DNA from: T3SED10-260 sp035363255
GTDB lineage: Bacteria; Caldisericota; Caldisericia; UBA6126
Assembly: GCA_035363255.1 (NCBI GenBank)
Contig: DAOSES010000006.1
Location: 1 to 64,000 of the forward strand
Direction of reading: 5' to 3'
DNA length: 64,000 nucleotides
In this document: piece by piece, positions 33,763 to 41,886 of the stretch
Position numbering within the stretch: the stretch's first letter is position 1
Layout: the number at the start of each line of letters is the position of its first letter
Notes under the pieces: generated by a model
What the model was told of the DNA's origin: nothing
The model's input: only the letters and a program-made list of their open reading frames with translations
Databases searched by the model: none
Program-made: the position numbers and the translations under genes

Positions 33763-34203
33763 TTACTGTTCGGGCAAGCCAATAAGGTGTAAAAAACCAA
33801 GACTTGCCAAAGTAACGATGATACCTGCAAGACAAACTCCAAGTAGAATCATGAGCAAGGCTGTGCCTTTGGATAATCTTAAAATCCAAGCTAAAAGCGA
33901 ACCAGTCCAGGCACCTGTTCCTGGAAGGGGAATGGCTACTAATAGAAGCAAACCCATATATCCAAAACGAGATATCCATGAGGCTTTTTGCATGGGCTTA
34001 GAGGTAAAGAGCTTCCACTTTCGTAAAAAAGGCAATCGATCAAATCCATATAAAATAATTAGGGGTGGTATCATATTCCCCAATAATGATAGTACAAATA
34101 CGATCAACCAGTGCATACGATGAAGACCTATTCCAAAGGGAATAGAAACTCGTAATTCCCCAACAGGTGTCATCGCCAATAAAAAGATCGTTACTGCATC
34201 CAT
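33763..34203 (-). CDS. Small multidrug-export-like membrane protein (COG2426)
   Basis: 146 residues, four or more membrane helices, matching the 'Sm_multidrug_ex' family: LLAMTPVGELRVSIPFGIGL at the start, LSLLGNMIPPLIILYGFD, and the characteristic AIPLPGTGAWTGSLLAWIL. Despite the name, the function of this family is not settled. It is divergent from the AspT-like transporter with about 118 bp between starts. Confidence 0.9.
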   Translation of the reverse strand: MDAVTIFLLAMTPVGELRVSIPFGIGLHRMHWLIVFVLSLLGNMIPPLIILYGFDRLPFLRKWKLFTSKPMQKASWISRFGYMGLLLLVAIPLPGTGAWTGSLLAWILRLSKGTALLMILLGVCLAGIIVTLASLGFLHLIGLPEQ

Positions 34204-34321
34204 AGTTACTCAAGATAATACAAATTTTGCTAAATAATGCAAATCAGCAAAGGCTCGTTTCTATGCGGACGTTGTGTTTCAGCTTTTTTTTGTTATAAAA
34301 CCTAGCAGGATGGAATATTTT

Positions 34322-35923
34322 ATGAATGAGTTTGTACTTTTGTTTACTATTTTATTTGTTGGATATAGTATTGGAAAGTGGTCTTTTAAGGGTATCTCTC
34401 TCGGAAGCACTGCAATATTAATTATCTCCTTATTGTTTGGCTATTTTGGCTTTACGCTTTCCCATGAAATCATGGAACTTGGTTTGATTTTGTTTGTCTA
34501 TTCCGTTGGCATCAGCGTTGGTGCAAGATTTTTCAGATCGTTTCGCAAAGAAGGATGGAAATACGTATTACTCGGGATTGCAGGTCCAAGTTTTGGCGCC
34601 CTGAGCGTATTTCTTCTTGCAGGTTTTTTTCATCTTCCGTTTGATCTTGCCACAGGCCTCTATACTGGATCATTAACCAACACCCCTGCCCTTGCAGGTG
34701 TTCTTGATACCTTGACTCGAACCTCTCCTGACAAAATGGCAAACGTTTCAAGCGCTTATGGAATAGCTTATCCTTTTGCTATGATAAGCCTTGTATTAAT
34801 GAATCAGGTACTACCTCGCTTCAAAGGAGTTAACCTCAAAAAGGAAGAAGAAAACTTTAACAAAAGCGAGGAAGCATGGAGTTGTCCCCTAAGCATCCAA
34901 CAATATAAAATCACCAATCCAGCTTGTTGGGGGAAAAGCATTGCTGAGATCAATCCCAACAGGATGATTTCAGCCAATTTTTCATGTGTTATCCGAAAAA
35001 AAACCATCATTCCCGCTAATTCAAACTTACATCTTGAAGAGGGCGATATTGCGCGAGTGGTTGGATCAGAAGAAGAGCTTAACAAAATGGGACTTCTTTT
35101 AGGGCAACAACACACTATGGAAGAGTTTACGTCCAAAGATTACAATTTTATTGATGTTAAGATTCTAAACAAAAAATATACAGGCAAAAAAATTCAGGAT
35201 ATCCCCCTTTGGTCCAAGTATGAAGTTGTAATAACCCGAGTCCGGAGGAGTGATGTTGAGTGGTCCCCCAAGGGATCTCTTGTGCTGGAATGGGGCGATA
35301 GTCTTCGTATAGCCGGTATGGAACAAAACTTAAAACCCCTTGCCAAGGAAATCCAGGGCGATCTTAAACAATTGGAAGAAACCAACCTTATTCCATATTT
35401 TGCAGGATTATTGCTTGGAATTGCATTAGGATCCATTCGAGTCCCTCTGGGTTCGCAACTTCATTTGAGCCTCGGAAGTGCTGGGGGTGCTTTTTTGGTC
35501 AGCTTAATGCTTGGGCATATTGGCAGAATACGGTCCATTCCTTTCTATGTTCCCCCTGCTGTTAAGCATTTTTCAAGAGAATTCGGACTCTTACTTTTTT
35601 TAGCTGGAGCTGGTACCATGGCAGGATCCAGGATCATGCCCATACTGAAAAGTCAAGGTATATCCTTGTTGTTGCTTGGAGCTTTACTGACTATCATGGT
35701 AGTCTCAGTCAGTTTTATCCTTGCTCGTAAAGTGTTTAAACTCAACATATCAGCAACGATGGGTGCACTAAGTGCAATCATGACCAATCCACCTGCTTTG
35801 TCTTCTGCTCAAGCAAAAACAGATTCAGTCGAACCTTTACTGAACTATGCAAGCATTTACCCCATAGCTTTAATAAGCAAAATTGTCTTAGCTCAAGTGT
35901 TGATTTTTTTGTTAGGGAAATAA
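34322..35923 (+). CDS. AspT/YidE-type transporter with TrkA-C domains
   Basis: 533 residues from the ATG at 34322; 34310 is an alternative. Layout of the aspartate:alanine exchanger family: about five N-terminal membrane helices (LLFTILFVGYSIGKW, GLILFVYSVGISVGARFF, YTGSLTNTPALAGVLDTL), two central TrkA-C (RCK-C) domains at residues about 190-360, then five or six more helices (LIPYFAGLLLGIALGSI, FGLLLFLAGAGTMAGSRI, GALSAIMTNPPALSSAQAKT). The duplicated TNTPAL/TNPPAL motifs mark the two halves of the transport core. Substrate not predictable. A hairpin terminator follows immediately. Confidence 0.93.
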   Translation: MNEFVLLFTILFVGYSIGKWSFKGISLGSTAILIISLLFGYFGFTLSHEIMELGLILFVYSVGISVGARFFRSFRKEGWKYVLLGIAGPSFGALSVFLLAGFFHLPFDLATGLYTGSLTNTPALAGVLDTLTRTSPDKMANVSSAYGIAYPFAMISLVLMNQVLPRFKGVNLKKEEENFNKSEEAWSCPLSIQQYKITNPACWGKSIAEINPNRMISANFSCVIRKKTIIPANSNLHLEEGDIARVVGSEEELNKMGLLLGQQHTMEEFTSKDYNFIDVKILNKKYTGKKIQDIPLWSKYEVVITRVRRSDVEWSPKGSLVLEWGDSLRIAGMEQNLKPLAKEIQGDLKQLEETNLIPYFAGLLLGIALGSIRVPLGSQLHLSLGSAGGAFLVSLMLGHIGRIRSIPFYVPPAVKHFSREFGLLLFLAGAGTMAGSRIMPILKSQGISLLLLGALLTIMVVSVSFILARKVFKLNISATMGALSAIMTNPPALSSAQAKTDSVEPLLNYASIYPIALISKIVLAQVLIFLLGK

Positions 35924-35924
35924 A

Positions 35925-35954
35925 AAACCCCCTCAGCTTTCACTGTGGGGGTTT
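35925..35954. terminator. Bidirectional intrinsic terminator
   Basis: AAACCCCC (35925-35932) pairs with GGGGGTTT (35947-35954), with an inner CAG/CTG pairing. Read on the minus strand it ends in GGGGGTTTTTTATT, a good terminator for the RRM gene. It also lies directly after the transporter stop. Confidence 0.85.
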
Positions 35955-35972
35955 GAAGTCAAAAAGAAAAAA

Positions 35973-36269
35973 CTACCAGACTTTACGATTGGTGCGTTCG
36001 CCGGTGCGTGGACGATTTGCGCCTTCGGTGCGTGGACGGGCAGCAGCAACGTTAAGATTGCGTCCGCCAAAGTCTTTGCCGTTGGTGGCTTGGATGGCAG
36101 CTTCAGCCTGAGCGTTGTCAGGCATTTCAACAAAACCAAAACCACGAGAACGATTGGTAAATTTGTCTTTGATGATGTTTAAGGTGGTGATTTCGCCGTA
36201 CTGACTAAAAAGGTCTCTGAGTTCTTCTTCGGTAGTGTCATAAGACAGATTGCTTACATAAATATTCAT
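35973..36269 (-). CDS. RRM-domain RNA-binding protein
   Basis: 98 residues, a single RNA-recognition motif as in cyanobacterial Rbp proteins: RNP2 IYVSNL at residue 3, RNP1 RGFGFVEM near residue 43, and a Gly/Arg-rich tail (RPRTEGANRPRTGERTN). It binds single-stranded RNA, often in cold or stress adaptation. GGAGG lies six bases before the ATG and is part of a leader hairpin (36276-36317). It ends at a strong terminator. Confidence 0.95.
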   Translation of the reverse strand: MNIYVSNLSYDTTEEELRDLFSQYGEITTLNIIKDKFTNRSRGFGFVEMPDNAQAEAAIQATNGKDFGGRNLNVAAARPRTEGANRPRTGERTNRKVW

Positions 36270-36275
36270 GTTTCC

Positions 36276-36317
36276 TCCAACATGTAATCAAATTATCACT
36301 AGGCCGAACATGTTGGA
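36276..36317 (-). promoter_or_regulatory. Leader hairpin that overlaps the RRM ribosome-binding site
   Basis: In the transcript, TCCAACATGT (36317-36308) pairs exactly with ACATGTTGGA (36285-36276) across a 22-base loop. The 3' arm runs directly into GGAGG, so the first two bases of the ribosome site are paired. A weak TTGCAT-16-CATAAT promoter near 36360-36390 would give an 80-base leader. This suggests temperature- or protein-dependent control of the RRM gene. Confidence 0.6.
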
Positions 36318-36514
36318 CACCAAAAAACTCGCACCAACAAGCCGCACGCTAATAACAATCCATATTATGATGGTTCATACCTAAAATGCAAGACTAAATA
36401 ATACTTTTTTTCGTTATTTTTTTGAAATGTAAATTTTTCAATTTAGGTATCTTTTTTTTTCATACTTGGGGTATACTGATTAAAAGAAAAAACTGACACA
36501 AAAAAGGAGACGAT

Positions 36515-36925
36515 ATGAAGCGATTGACGAGTTATGAAGAAATCAGAGAAGCTTTAAGCGAAATGGACAAAGAGTCAAGCTCCGACGAAATGGATGCAGT
36601 AATGGAAGCTGTGCACGAGCAAATCGAAAATCCTGTAGCGTCCACCTTAAAAAATTATATGGATGCTGTGTATGACGTGATCGACGAACAAGCTCCCGAT
36701 TGGGTGGATTACATCGACTTTGCTCTTTACCTATCCGATATTGCCAACGAAGAAGAAGACTATTTCCAAGTATATCAAACCGATTCTGGCTATTGTGTAG
36801 TTTACGAGGATATGGACGAAGACGAAGAAGATGACGACGACGACGAAGAAGAATGGGACGAAGACGAAGAAGACGATGAAGAAGCATGTTGCGATGAATG
36901 CAACTGCAATGGAGCTTGCGGATAG
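36515..36925 (+). CDS. Extremely acidic protein with Cys-rich tail
   Basis: 136 residues behind an excellent AAGGAG site. Residues 1-90 are an ordinary acidic globular or helical region (YEEIREALSEMDKESSSDEM; DWVDYIDFALYLSDIA). Residues about 97-125 are almost pure Asp/Glu with a Trp, and the last 12 residues are CCDECNCNGACG, with five cysteines. The tail could bind divalent metals. No family recognised. A TATACT -10-like box lies at 36472-36477. It is followed 15 bases later by the acyltransferase gene. The D/E tract has GAC/GAA-rich DNA but no expansion of an exact repeat. Confidence 0.85.
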   Translation: MKRLTSYEEIREALSEMDKESSSDEMDAVMEAVHEQIENPVASTLKNYMDAVYDVIDEQAPDWVDYIDFALYLSDIANEEEDYFQVYQTDSGYCVVYEDMDEDEEDDDDDEEEWDEDEEDDEEACCDECNCNGACG

Positions 36926-36940
36926 TATCATTCTGATCCC

Positions 36941-38134
36941 ATGAGCAGTGATTCCTTCAATGCCCCGGTAGGGTATATTCAGAGCCTCCGGGGTATTGCT
37001 CTTTTATCTGTGCTTGGCATCCATACTCTCAGTTTTTTTTCTGAAGCCAAACTGAGCTACCCCTTAATCAGAGTCTTAGTGTATCTTTTGCTCGTATTCA
37101 TTGTTGCAGTTCCACTCTTTGTTTGGATATCAGGATTTGTATTAGCGTTGCGTTATTTTTCACAGCTGGATGTCAAAGCTTTTTTTCGTCGCAGATTCAG
37201 CACTATCATACCTTCCTATTTGATGTTTTCTGTAATTTACACCGTTTTTTCAGCGTTTGACCCACAGAGTTACACTTGGAGCTTTCCAAATCTTCAAACT
37301 TTCCTGGTATTGTTGTTCACTGGTTCATCCTACAGTCATTTGTGGTTTATTCTTTTGCTTATTCAGTTTTACTTACTTTTTCCCCTCCTATGTAATGCAA
37401 AGGTGAAAGCATCGCTTTTGAAGCATAGTATGGCTTGGATTGCAGGCGCTTTTATCCTACAAACTTTATGGCAGTTGTTTGTTCCAATCTTAGCGTCAAG
37501 CCTGTTTTTTGGCAGCACCTATGGCAAGCCAATCATCCTGCTGATATCTCGTTCTTTTCCAGCATATTTGGGCTTTTTTATTTGTGGAATGGTGATGGGA
37601 GCCAGCTACAAGAAGCAGGATCAGCCAAGAAATTACCCCAAGATCATAACATGGCTTCTGGCATTGCTTGTATTCACGGGTTTATTTCTGATATGCATGC
37701 AATGGTTACAGGGGATTCACCAGTATGGGTCAATATATGCCACTACTGAATCTCACCGATGGATAGAAAAAGTCCTTTTCCCCATAGTATATCTTTCCAT
37801 GATACTTCTTTGTCTCAGGCTTGCAGTTTCAAATCCAACGAAAGGAAAACTTAACGCAATACTCCATTTTTTAGGAGATCGCTCCTTTGGGGTTTACCTT
37901 CTTCATGCTGGAGTGCTGATATCTTTAGCACATCTTCTGAAAATGATGGGAATCACTACCAGGCAAAGCCTGTTCTACGTACTTCTTTTTTCTGGCACCT
38001 TGAGTTTCAGCCTTCTACTTGAAGAAGTAATGGCACGGATACCCTTGCTATCGTGGATGATTGGAAGAAAAGTTAAAAATCCTTCCCCTTTTCCAACTCT
38101 TTTTCCCAAATCTGACCCGAAGTCTTGTGAGTGA
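36941..38134 (+). CDS. Acyltransferase 3 family membrane protein
   Basis: 397 residues with about ten membrane helices, matching Acyl_transf_3 (OatA/OafA N-terminal type): YIQSLRGIALLSVLGIHTLS (catalytic His), VPLFVWISGFVLALR, FFRRRFSTIIPSYLMF, SSYSHLWFILLLIQFYLLFP and GDRSFGVYLLHAGVLI. Such enzymes O-acylate cell-wall sugars or surface polymers. There is no extracellular SGNH domain. The 3' end overlaps the convergent lipoprotein gene by 62 bp. It lies opposite the surface-glycan operon, which fits an envelope role. Confidence 0.92.
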   Translation: MSSDSFNAPVGYIQSLRGIALLSVLGIHTLSFFSEAKLSYPLIRVLVYLLLVFIVAVPLFVWISGFVLALRYFSQLDVKAFFRRRFSTIIPSYLMFSVIYTVFSAFDPQSYTWSFPNLQTFLVLLFTGSSYSHLWFILLLIQFYLLFPLLCNAKVKASLLKHSMAWIAGAFILQTLWQLFVPILASSLFFGSTYGKPIILLISRSFPAYLGFFICGMVMGASYKKQDQPRNYPKIITWLLALLVFTGLFLICMQWLQGIHQYGSIYATTESHRWIEKVLFPIVYLSMILLCLRLAVSNPTKGKLNAILHFLGDRSFGVYLLHAGVLISLAHLLKMMGITTRQSLFYVLLFSGTLSFSLLLEEVMARIPLLSWMIGRKVKNPSPFPTLFPKSDPKSCE

Positions 38135-38537
38135 TGCGAAGCATTACTTTTTGGTAAGAGTCCAAAACAGGAAATTTTATCAAAAACGCTCTTTGACCGG
38201 CACTATCAGAGGTTTCTTCTGTGCTGGGATAAAGGAGGCTTGCATTCGATGTTTCATCCAGTGATATCAGTGTAAATGAATAGCTGGATATAAGATCTGC
38301 ATTCATAGGTCTGATTTTGCATATTGCTTGATCTTTTTCTGTAGTCAGCTCAAGATACTCAAATTCCAAGGGAGCAAAAGCACCCAAACTGCCACATCCA
38401 CCCTTACCGCCACCTTCACCGTTACCACCCCCACAAGCTTCATCGTTGCAGGCTAAGTTTTGATTTGAGCAGGCAAAATGGAAAGACAGCAAAACGAGCA
38501 AAATCATCGAGACATATAGTTTAACAACTTTTTTCAT
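38073..38537 (-). CDS. Gly/Cys-rich lipoprotein
   Basis: 154 residues. A lipoprotein signal peptide (VKLYVSMILLVLLSFHFAC) puts the lipidated Cys near residue 23. Residues 24-50 are Cys/Gly-rich (CNDEACGGGNGEGGGKGGCG), a flexible possibly metal-binding stretch, followed by a beta-rich domain (residues 55-150). No family recognised. It starts within the bioY stop (ATGA) and its end overlaps the acyltransferase gene on the other strand. Last gene of the long minus-strand operon. Confidence 0.85.
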   Translation of the reverse strand: MKKVVKLYVSMILLVLLSFHFACSNQNLACNDEACGGGNGEGGGKGGCGSLGAFAPLEFEYLELTTEKDQAICKIRPMNADLISSYSFTLISLDETSNASLLYPSTEETSDSAGQRAFLIKFPVLDSYQKVMLRITHKTSGQIWEKELEKGKDF

Positions 38538-39136
38538 TCATGATCTCCTTCATCGAGGGAACATTCCATCGTTAAGACTTTTTTATACTTTAACAACAAC
38601 AAACGAACCAATAATATTTTCAATATATCCAAGGGGAGATAGGGCACAAAGCCAAGCAATAAAGCTTTTGAAAAAGAAATCTGAGTGAGGATGGCTAAAT
38701 AGGAAACCCCACAAGCGTAAATAATCAACAAACCCATGATAAGCGAAAACAGCATGTTTCTTTTGCTTAGTGCTCCCATTAGGGGCATGGCTATTAAAAA
38801 ACCAAAAAGGTAGCCACCGGTGGGTCCAACGAGCATATGCAAGCCTCCATGCATCCCAGAAAACACAGGCAAGCCTATAGATCCCATCAAAAGATACAAA
38901 AGGATAGCGGCAAAAGCTCCAGAACTACCGAGAATAAAGGGGCAAAGCAAAACAATGAGCAATTGAAAGGTAAGCGGAACAGGGCTAAAAGGCAGAGGGA
39001 TAGTTATCCACGCCCCAATAATCATTAATGACACTAACAATGAGATTTGCAGCCAGCGACGAAGAGAAAAAAAACTATAATTGCTGCAGTTTTCAGATCC
39101 TGTGTCGGTATCAGGCTGTGAAGGCTGGGATAACAT
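38534..39136 (-). CDS. bioY: BioY biotin-transport substrate-binding subunit
   Basis: 200 residues, six membrane helices. BioY is the S component of the biotin ECF transporter. Motifs: IPLPFSPVPLTFQLLIVLL, ILGSSGAFAAILLYLLMGSI with GLPVFSGMHGGLHMLVGPTG and GYLFGFLIAMPL. GAGGAA is four bases from the ATG at 39136, although this start lies 26 bp inside the preceding GHKL gene. No EcfA/EcfT genes nearby, so it must share a general energising module or act alone. Confidence 0.94.
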   Translation of the reverse strand: MLSQPSQPDTDTGSENCSNYSFFSLRRWLQISLLVSLMIIGAWITIPLPFSPVPLTFQLLIVLLCPFILGSSGAFAAILLYLLMGSIGLPVFSGMHGGLHMLVGPTGGYLFGFLIAMPLMGALSKRNMLFSLIMGLLIIYACGVSYLAILTQISFSKALLLGFVPYLPLDILKILLVRLLLLKYKKVLTMECSLDEGDHE

Positions 39137-40310
39137 GAAGTTCCTCTGTTAATTCATAATGGAGTTGCATAGGGATAAAGCCCTTGCTATGGGCCAAACG
39201 TGCCTCATCATCATCTTTAACGCGGCGTATTTTATCTTGCTGATCTTTCAAACCTAACTCATCCACAAAAGCATCAATCATGCCAGCAGGGCAGGCATAG
39301 ACAAAGAGATGACCTTCCACAGTGGCAAAAATGGGATTAAACTCGATACAGGGAATTCCCAGACGATCTGATATTTTTAACATCCCTGCTTCCCGAAGTT
39401 TTTTAACAAAAAGCTGACGTGCAGGCAATGATCTTGAAAGAACCTTGCTGATTTCTTCAAACAAAAGCGGAACAGTAGCGGTTTGCAAAGTACGGGTAAC
39501 ATCCAGTCTAAACCACCAGAGATCGTAGCTCAACAAAGCATCGCGCTTAGCCACCTTGCTCATTTTACCCACATACATGTTGCGAACATATAATTCATTG
39601 GGATAATCAAAGATACAAGAAGGCTTGCTCGGGCTGCCTGGTTGATCTTCATAATGTTCTTCTGCAATGGTGGTACCTTCCAATAGGGGGTTCCAAAAAC
39701 GTACTAAAGGAAGCAAATCGATTCGATTGAGTGGTGAAGATTTAATACGAATTTTAGTACCTTCTATGGTGCTGTTGGTTTTTCCTAAAACAACAAAAAA
39801 AGTTCCTTGTCGAGTTTCAGGTGATAGCACTATATGGTAGGCATCGTTACGAGCAAAAAGTGTTACGGGGATTTGATGAGCTACCAGATGAGTAGCAGCA
39901 AGTTTCAATCCTTCACCATAATAGCCACGCATCCAACTTTCTTTGGTGACGCCACCCATTCGAAAAGCGTCCAGCGTAATCCCTCGACCATTATCTTCAA
40001 TCCAAAGCGTGTTCCCTTCCTGCCGAGTTTGAGCTGATGGCTTTCCAGAAACCAGTTCTGTTTCATCCAGAGCATTTTGTATAAACTCTCTCATGGCAAT
40101 CATGTGAGAAAATTCTCTTCTCAAGACGTACTCAGGGGAAAAACCCAGAGGTAATATTCCATGAAAAGTAAGGTCGGGATTGTTTTCACAGAGTCTTTCC
40201 CACGAAGAGGCAGAAAAAACTCCTTTCTCAAGGGCTTCTTCTTTGGTCATCGCCAAAGCAGCTAAAGTTTCAGGGATTTGAAAAGCTTCAACAAATTCTT
40301 TTCTGTTCAT
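39111..40310 (-). CDS. Stand-alone GHKL (Hsp90/MutL/histidine-kinase fold) ATPase
   Basis: 399 residues. The Bergerat ATP-binding fold is evident: N box HMIAMREFIQNALDETE (about residue 70), G1 box WIEDNGRGITLDAF (about 103), G2 box GYYGEGLKLAATHLVAH (about 130), and a later GTKIRIKSS strand. The rest (residues 190-399) has no recognised domain and no membrane segment. It is not a histidine kinase (no H box) and lacks the MutL or Hsp90 C-terminus. AAAGGA is close to the ATG. It sits 11 bases after sdaAA and overlaps bioY. Role unknown. Confidence 0.8.
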   Translation of the reverse strand: MNRKEFVEAFQIPETLAALAMTKEEALEKGVFSASSWERLCENNPDLTFHGILPLGFSPEYVLRREFSHMIAMREFIQNALDETELVSGKPSAQTRQEGNTLWIEDNGRGITLDAFRMGGVTKESWMRGYYGEGLKLAATHLVAHQIPVTLFARNDAYHIVLSPETRQGTFFVVLGKTNSTIEGTKIRIKSSPLNRIDLLPLVRFWNPLLEGTTIAEEHYEDQPGSPSKPSCIFDYPNELYVRNMYVGKMSKVAKRDALLSYDLWWFRLDVTRTLQTATVPLLFEEISKVLSRSLPARQLFVKKLREAGMLKISDRLGIPCIEFNPIFATVEGHLFVYACPAGMIDAFVDELGLKDQQDKIRRVKDDDEARLAHSKGFIPMQLHYELTEELHVIPAFTA

Positions 40311-40321
40311 TTCCTATCCTT

Positions 40322-41215
40322 TCAAAGCACTATGCTTTTTTTTATGTATTGGGCACTCGGACTGACAGCCAAACCGCCCATGGAGGTTTCTTTCAAGGAG
40401 CAGGGCATTAAATTGCCAATTTGCGCCATAGCATCAATCACCTCATCCAGAGGAATCAGGGTGGGGATTCCAGCCAATGCCATTTCAGCACAAGCCAGAG
40501 CATTGCTAGCCCCCATCACATTGCGCTTAACGCAGGGTAGCTCAACTCTTCCAGCTACCGGGTCGCATACCAGGCCCAGGATATTTTTTAACGCAAAAGC
40601 TGCAGCACTTTCCACCATGGAAGGTTCGCCTCCCATCAAATATACCAAAGCACCAGCACTCATAGCACTCGCAGAACCAACTTCAGCTTGACATCCATGG
40701 GTAGATCCCGATAACGAAGCTCGAAGGGCTATGATTTCTCCAATTCCTCCTGCCACAAATAATGATTTTACCAATTCTTCGTCTGTTTTGCCATGGTTTT
40801 CTGCAATCGTTATCAAGACCCCAGGCATAACTCCACAAGCGCCAGCCGTAGGTGCTGCAACGATACGACCCATACATGCGTTTAGCTCCGAAACCGCTAA
40901 AACTCGACTTATCATGAGAGAGAAGTTTTTGCTTAGCAATGAAGCACCTTTTTGAGTAAATTGTTTCATGTGAAACGCTCCACCCTTTATTAATCCGCTT
41001 TTTGTCCGATTAGGCTCTTGTAGTCCTCTTTCGATGGATTCTCTCATAATGGTTAGATGATGATGCATTTTCCCTATCAATTTTGCTTCTGATATTTCAG
41101 TATTTTTGGCTTCGTAGCTCAGAAAAAAGTCGTAAAGATCAGGCAATGCCAAATCTTTCATTTGTTTGATAACATCAGCCCAGGCTTTGATGCGGATGCG
41201 TTTTGGTAAAGTCAT
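40322..41215 (-). CDS. sdaAA: L-serine dehydratase, iron-sulfur-dependent, alpha subunit
   Basis: 297 residues from the ATG at 41215, which shares a base with the sdaAB stop (TAATG). With the beta subunit it converts serine to pyruvate and ammonia using an oxygen-sensitive [4Fe-4S] cluster. Cluster cysteines are visible in PTAGACGVMPGVL, LGLVCDPVAGRVELPCVKRN and NLMPCSLKETSMGGLAVSP. The split form is typical of Gram-positive-type bacteria. A parS-like sequence lies inside the gene (40962-40977). Confidence 0.97.
   Translation of the reverse strand: MTLPKRIRIKAWADVIKQMKDLALPDLYDFFLSYEAKNTEISEAKLIGKMHHHLTIMRESIERGLQEPNRTKSGLIKGGAFHMKQFTQKGASLLSKNFSLMISRVLAVSELNACMGRIVAAPTAGACGVMPGVLITIAENHGKTDEELVKSLFVAGGIGEIIALRASLSGSTHGCQAEVGSASAMSAGALVYLMGGEPSMVESAAAFALKNILGLVCDPVAGRVELPCVKRNVMGASNALACAEMALAGIPTLIPLDEVIDAMAQIGNLMPCSLKETSMGGLAVSPSAQYIKKSIVL
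40962..40977. promoter_or_regulatory. parS-like site with two mismatches
   Basis: TGTTTCATGTGAAACG differs from the parS consensus at two positions and is still near-palindromic. It lies inside sdaAA, about 13 kb from the perfect site. It could be a weaker secondary ParB site. Confidence 0.5.
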
Positions 41216-41886
41216 TATATGTCTTCTTTCCAACGAGGGACAGCTACAGCAGTATAAATGCCCTCTTTGTTTTTCAGAATTTCCATAAGGGTTTCAGGAA
41301 CAGGAGTATCCAGTTTGAGTACTGCCAGAGCTCGTTCTTCAATAGCATCTCGCGAAATCTGCATGTAAGCTATATTGATAGTATTTTTAGCCAGCAAATC
41401 GCCCACAAAAGCCACCATTCCGCAAGTGTCACGATACTCCAATATCAGAAGGTCGTGCTTACCCGAAAACTCGACCTTGTTATGGTTGATGTCCACAATT
41501 TTTGCATGCCCTCCGCCGATGGATATTCCACTGATGGTAAAAGGGTTTTGCTGATGCTGTTGGATCGTGATGGTGACGTAATTTGGATGTTTTTCAGGAT
41601 CTTCCAAAAAAGTAAAATTAACTTCTATGCCCTCTTTTTTAGCTATTTCAAGGGCATTAGGGATGCGTTCGTCATCCATGGAAAAACCAAGCAAACCCCC
41701 TACCAAGGCATGCTGAGTGCCATGACCAGGGCCAGTATCTGCAAACGAATTGTACAGGCATATGCTTACTTTGTTAAATGGCTGGTGATAGACATTTCGA
41801 GCCAAAAGACCTATTTTGGCAGCTCCAGCCGTATGCGAGCTCGAAGGACCAATCATGACCGGGCCAATTACATCAAAAATCGACAT
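41215..41886 (-). CDS. sdaAB: L-serine dehydratase, iron-sulfur-dependent, beta subunit
   Basis: 223 residues. N-terminal half matches the serine dehydratase beta domain (SIFDVIGPVMIGPSSSHTAG, TGPGHGTQHALVGGLLGF). Residues about 145-220 are an ACT domain (LLILEYRDTCGMVAFVGDLL; INIAYMQISRDA), probably the serine-binding regulatory part. It begins right after the HAD gene stop and is coupled to sdaAA. Confidence 0.97.
   Translation of the reverse strand: MSIFDVIGPVMIGPSSSHTAGAAKIGLLARNVYHQPFNKVSICLYNSFADTGPGHGTQHALVGGLLGFSMDDERIPNALEIAKKEGIEVNFTFLEDPEKHPNYVTITIQQHQQNPFTISGISIGGGHAKIVDINHNKVEFSGKHDLLILEYRDTCGMVAFVGDLLAKNTINIAYMQISRDAIEERALAVLKLDTPVPETLMEILKNKEGIYTAVAVPRWKEDI

Noticed and set aside
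36543..36931. Arg/Leu-rich and Val/Phe-rich minus-strand frames
   Set aside because: They are complementary readings of the Asp/Glu-coding tract of the acidic gene.
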